In this document: in pieces, positions 5,983-8,308 of the stretch
Position numbering within the stretch: position 1 is the first letter of the stretch
Layout of the letters: each line of letters starts with the position of its first letter
Source of the DNA: an uncultured Angelakisella sp.
GTDB taxonomy: Bacteria; Bacillota; Clostridia; Oscillospirales; Ruminococcaceae
NCBI GenBank assembly: GCA_910585535.1
Contig: CAJUFK010000137.1
Span: 1 to 8,308, forward strand
Length of the DNA: 8,308 nt
Direction: 5' to 3'
The notes under the pieces: generated by a model
Databases searched by the model: none
What the model saw: only the letters and a program-made list of their open reading frames with translations
What the model was told of the DNA's origin: nothing
Program-made: the position numbers and the translations under genes

Positions 5983-6011
5983 CTGACAAAAAGGGCCGGT
6001 TATGCTATAAT
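5983..6011 (+). promoter_or_regulatory. Promoter of the ruvCAB operon
   Basis: CTGACA (5983-5988), a 17-base spacer and an extended -10, TGCTATAAT (box at 6006-6011), form a near-consensus vegetative promoter. The start would be near 6018, giving a leader of about 39 bases to the ruvC GTG. No clear Gram-positive LexA/SOS box (CGAAC-N4-GTTCG type) is visible around it, so the operon looks constitutive. Confidence 0.8.
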
Positions 6012-6056
6012 AAAATGAATTGCGGCCGCTGGCCGGAGAAGAAGGGAGAGGGAGCC

Positions 6057-6560
6057 GTGCGGGTCTTTGGCATCGATCCGGGATACGCCATTGTGGGGTG
6101 CGGGGTAGTAGACTGCGCCAAAGGGAAATACCGGATGGTGGAGTACGGGGCCATTACCACCCCCGCCGGAATGGAGATGGGCCAGCGGCTGGCCACCATC
6201 TACGACCAGCTGACCTTCGCCCTGGAAAAGTACAGGCCGGAGGCGGTGGCCATCGAGCAGCTGTTCGCCACCCACAACCAAACCACCGTTATGGGGGTGG
6301 CCCAGGCCCGGGGGGTCATCCTCCTGGCCTGTGAGCAGAAGGGGCTGCCGGTGTACGAATATACCCCCATGCAGGTGAAGATGGCGGTGGTGGGATATGG
6401 AAACGCAGAAAAGCGCCAGGTTATGGAGATGACCAAAAACCTTTTGGGCCTGACCGAGATTCCCAAGCCGGACGACGCCGCCGACGCCCTTGCCATCGCC
6501 ATCTGCCACGGAAACGTGGGCGGTTCGGTGCTGTTTCAGAAAAAACTGCAAATGAGGTAA
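6057..6560 (+). CDS. ruvC: Crossover junction endodeoxyribonuclease RuvC
   Basis: RuvC is the dimeric nuclease that resolves Holliday junctions with paired nicks after RuvAB branch migration. The 167-residue product matches the family length. The RNase H-like fold carries the four acidic metal-binding residues: D7 in FGIDPG, E67 in AIEQLF, and D140 and D143 in PDDAADALAIA (E. coli D7, E66, D138, D141). The start is GTG 6057. An in-frame ATG at 6015 would add 14 residues unlike RuvC, and it lies only four bases past the -10 box and upstream of the likely transcription start. The GTG is preceded by a purine-rich ribosome site (AGGGAGAGGGAG, 6043-6054) and puts the first catalytic Asp at the standard position 7. 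The stop is five bases before ruvA, and the ruvA ribosome site lies in the last ruvC codons. Confidence 0.96.
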   Translation: MRVFGIDPGYAIVGCGVVDCAKGKYRMVEYGAITTPAGMEMGQRLATIYDQLTFALEKYRPEAVAIEQLFATHNQTTVMGVAQARGVILLACEQKGLPVYEYTPMQVKMAVVGYGNAEKRQVMEMTKNLLGLTEIPKPDDAADALAIAICHGNVGGSVLFQKKLQMR

Positions 6561-6565
6561 CGACC

Positions 6566-7180
6566 ATGATCTACAGCGTCACTGGAAAACTGCTCCTGGT
6601 GGAACCGGGCTTCGCCGTTGTGGAGGCCGGAGGGGTGGGCTACCGCTGCTCCACCACCACCAGCACCCTGGCAAAGCTGCCCCCCCGGGGGCAGGAGGTC
6701 ACTTTGCTGACCCACCTGTACCTGCGGGAGGACGTGCTGGAATTGTTCGGTTTCTTTACCGAGGAGGAGCTGCGGTGCTTCCGGCTTCTCATCGGAGTGA
6801 GCGGGGTGGGTCCCAAGGCCGCTTTGGCCATCCTTTCCACCCTGACCCCCCAAAAGCTGATGCTGGCCATCGCCGCCGGGGACGCCAAAGCGGTAAAGGC
6901 CCCGGGGGTGGGCCCAAAATTGAGCCAGCGCATCATCCTGGAGCTTCGGGACAAGTTCTCCACCGAGGACCTGACCGGAGGCGTCGCCGCAGCGGGGGGC
7001 GGCGGGCTTTCTTTCCTGTCGGGGGAGGACTCCTCCGCCCAGGGGGAGGCGGTGGCCGCCCTGGTCTCCCTGGGCTACGGCCAAACCGAGGCCGCCGCTG
7101 CCATCGCCAAGCTGGACTCCTCCCTGGCGGTGGACGAGCTTATCAAGGGGGCCCTGAAAAGGCTCTCCCGGGGGGTGTAG
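6566..7180 (+). CDS. ruvA: Holliday junction DNA helicase subunit RuvA
   Basis: RuvA binds the four-way junction as a tetramer and loads RuvB. The 204 residues match the family (about 190-205). Domain I, an OB-fold, spans about 1-63 (start MIYSVTGKL, with LREDVLELFGF near 53-63). Domain II has two helix-hairpin-helix motifs: LLIGVSGVGPKAALAIL at 74-90 and VKAPGVGPKLSQRIILEL at 110-127. A flexible Gly/Ala-rich linker (about 138-158) leads to domain III (about 159-201), a small helical RuvB-binding module. GAGG (6554-6557), inside the end of ruvC, is the ribosome site for ATG 6566. The stop at 7180 is three bases from the ruvB start, suggesting translational coupling. Confidence 0.97.
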   Translation: MIYSVTGKLLLVEPGFAVVEAGGVGYRCSTTTSTLAKLPPRGQEVTLLTHLYLREDVLELFGFFTEEELRCFRLLIGVSGVGPKAALAILSTLTPQKLMLAIAAGDAKAVKAPGVGPKLSQRIILELRDKFSTEDLTGGVAAAGGGGLSFLSGEDSSAQGEAVAALVSLGYGQTEAAAAIAKLDSSLAVDELIKGALKRLSRGV

Positions 7181-7183
7181 CCA

Positions 7184-8236
7184 ATGGGAATGTTTGACAA
7201 GGACAGCGACTTTGAAAACCGCTTCGTCACCCCGGAGGTAACCCGGGACGACAGCGACGCCGAAAACTCCCTGCGCCCCAAAACCCTGGGGGAGTACATC
7301 GGCCAGGAGAAGGCCAAGGAGAACCTGCGGGTCTTTATCGAGGCGGCAAAGCTCCGGGGGGAGCCCCTGGACCACGTGCTTCTGTACGGCCCTCCGGGGC
7401 TGGGAAAGACCACCCTCTCCACCATCATTGCGGCGGAGATGGGGGTGAACATCCGCACCACCTCCGGCCCGGCCATTGAAAAGCCGGGGGATCTGGCGGC
7501 TCTTCTCACCAACCTGGAGGAAAACGACATCCTCTTTATCGACGAGATCCACCGCCTCAACCGCAGCGTGGAGGAGGTCCTGTATCCCGCTATGGAGGAC
7601 TACGCCCTGGACATCATTCTGGGCAAGGGCCCCTCGGCCCGGTCCATCCGCATCGATCTGCCCCGGTTCACCCTGGTGGGGGCCACCACCAGGGCGGGAC
7701 AGCTGACGGGGCCGCTTCGGGACCGGTTTGGGGTGATCTTCCGCCTGGAGCTGTACACGGCGGAGGAGCTGACCCGGATCATCACCCGGAGCGCGGGGAT
7801 CCTGGGCATCGACTGCGACCCTACAGGGGCCCAGGAGCTGGCCCGGCGGAGCCGGGGGACCCCCCGGATCGCCAACCGGTTCCTCAAGCGGGTGCGGGAT
7901 TTCGCCCAGGTGATGGGAAACGGGGACATCACCGCCGAGCTGGCGGCGGCGGCCCTGGACCGCCTGGAGGTGGATTACCTGGGCCTGGACGCCATCGACC
8001 GCCGGATCCTCACCACCATCATTCAGTCCTACGCCGGCGGGCCGGTGGGACTGGATACCCTGGCGGCGGCGGTGGGGGAGGAATCGGTGACCATCGAGGA
8101 CGTTTACGAGCCGTACCTGATGCAGGAGGGCTTTTTAAGCCGCACGGCCCGGGGTCGCTGTGTCACCGAAAAGGCCTACCGCCACCTGGGCCTGCCCCTG
8201 CCAGGGGGCGGAGGTCCGCTGCAAATGAGTCTGTAA
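7184..8236 (+). CDS. ruvB: Holliday junction branch-migration ATPase RuvB
   Basis: RuvB is the hexameric AAA+ motor that, with RuvA, pumps DNA through the junction. The 350-residue product is full length. Motifs in order: Walker A GPPGLGKTT (69-77), Walker B LFIDEIHR (117-124), sensor I GATTRAG (166-172), the arginine-finger region GPLRDRFG (176-183), and the sensor II region RGTPRIANR (224-232). The C-terminal winged helix follows (about 266-336, with GLDAIDRRIL and DVYEPYLMQEGFL). The last 14 residues are a Gly/Pro-rich tail. The start is ATG 7184, five to ten bases after the G-run at the end of ruvA. A second in-frame ATG two codons on (7190) cannot be excluded and changes little. Third gene of ruvCAB; the operon ends at the terminator downstream. 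Confidence 0.97.
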   Translation: MGMFDKDSDFENRFVTPEVTRDDSDAENSLRPKTLGEYIGQEKAKENLRVFIEAAKLRGEPLDHVLLYGPPGLGKTTLSTIIAAEMGVNIRTTSGPAIEKPGDLAALLTNLEENDILFIDEIHRLNRSVEEVLYPAMEDYALDIILGKGPSARSIRIDLPRFTLVGATTRAGQLTGPLRDRFGVIFRLELYTAEELTRIITRSAGILGIDCDPTGAQELARRSRGTPRIANRFLKRVRDFAQVMGNGDITAELAAAALDRLEVDYLGLDAIDRRILTTIIQSYAGGPVGLDTLAAAVGEESVTIEDVYEPYLMQEGFLSRTARGRCVTEKAYRHLGLPLPGGGGPLQMSL

Positions 8237-8261
8237 GCAATCCCCGTTTTGATACAATAGG

Positions 8262-8288
8262 AACCCCCCGGCGAAGCCGGGGGTTCTT
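8262..8288 (+). terminator. Intrinsic terminator of ruvCAB
   Basis: Twenty-six bases after the ruvB stop, a hairpin of CCCCCGGC, GAA loop and GCCGGGGG (8-bp GC stem, extended by AA/TT around one unpaired C) is followed by TTCTTCAT. The strong stem and T-rich tail on the plus strand fit a Rho-independent terminator for the operon. The remaining 20 bases show nothing assignable. Confidence 0.85.
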
Positions 8289-8308
8289 CATAGACGGGCA
8301 AAGCCCTA

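Noticed and set aside
6536..7552. Minus-strand open frame opposite ruvA and the start of ruvB
   Set aside because: Shadow of two well-supported genes; composition is low complexity with no motif.
8248..8258. Possible -10 box (TACAAT) just before the final terminator
   Set aside because: No -35 box at a proper distance (TCTGTA only), and a transcript would run straight into the terminator hairpin.
8296..8306. Short hairpin GGGC-AAA-GCCC at the right edge
   Set aside because: Only four base pairs and cut off by the window end; not distinguishable from chance in GC-rich DNA.

Overview
The window looks like a chromosomal segment of a GC-rich member of the Firmicutes, most likely a Clostridia/Oscillospiraceae-type gut anaerobe. 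The evidence is a lipoprotein-type (lipobox Cys) RND adaptor, an RND pump with no outer-membrane channel gene beside it, purine-rich Shine-Dalgarno sites, vegetative TTGACA/TATAAT-type promoters and a compact ruvC-ruvA-ruvB operon. The taxonomic call is inference; no rRNA or other marker is present.

Layout. Bases 1-304 hold no convincing gene. They contain two hairpin-forming inverted repeats and two tandem 60-bp copies of a small structured repeat that end at the stop codon of the first gene. Bases 305-5362 are a leftward operon, in transcription order: a MarR-family regulator (4838-5362), an RND membrane-fusion/adaptor lipoprotein (3402-4781) and a 12-TM HAE-1/AcrB-type RND permease (305-3385). 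It reads from a good promoter at 5399-5427 that overlaps an imperfect palindrome likely to be an autoregulatory operator. Bases 5363-6056 are intergenic: a second palindrome, two 101-bp direct repeats each carrying a GAAA-capped 9-bp hairpin, a tRNA-Val(GAC) gene on the minus strand with its own promoter, and a divergent plus-strand promoter for ruvC. Bases 6057-8236 are the Holliday-junction operon ruvC-ruvA-ruvB, closed by a strong intrinsic terminator at 8262-8288.

How the parts work together. MarR probably represses its own operon until an amphiphilic or toxic ligand binds it, and the adaptor-permease pair then exports a substrate using the proton motive force. RuvA and RuvB assemble on Holliday junctions and drive branch migration, and RuvC resolves them. 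The tRNA is a stand-alone housekeeping gene, and the repeat hairpins beyond its 3' end are well placed to terminate it.

The core genes belong to known families. The points most worth a second look are these: the intergenic repeat family on both sides of the pump operon, which includes a compensatory base-pair change; the methionine-rich extracytoplasmic part of the pump; and two start-codon corrections (GTG at 6057 for ruvC, ATG at 3385 for the permease). I did not find clear evidence of a wholly new system.
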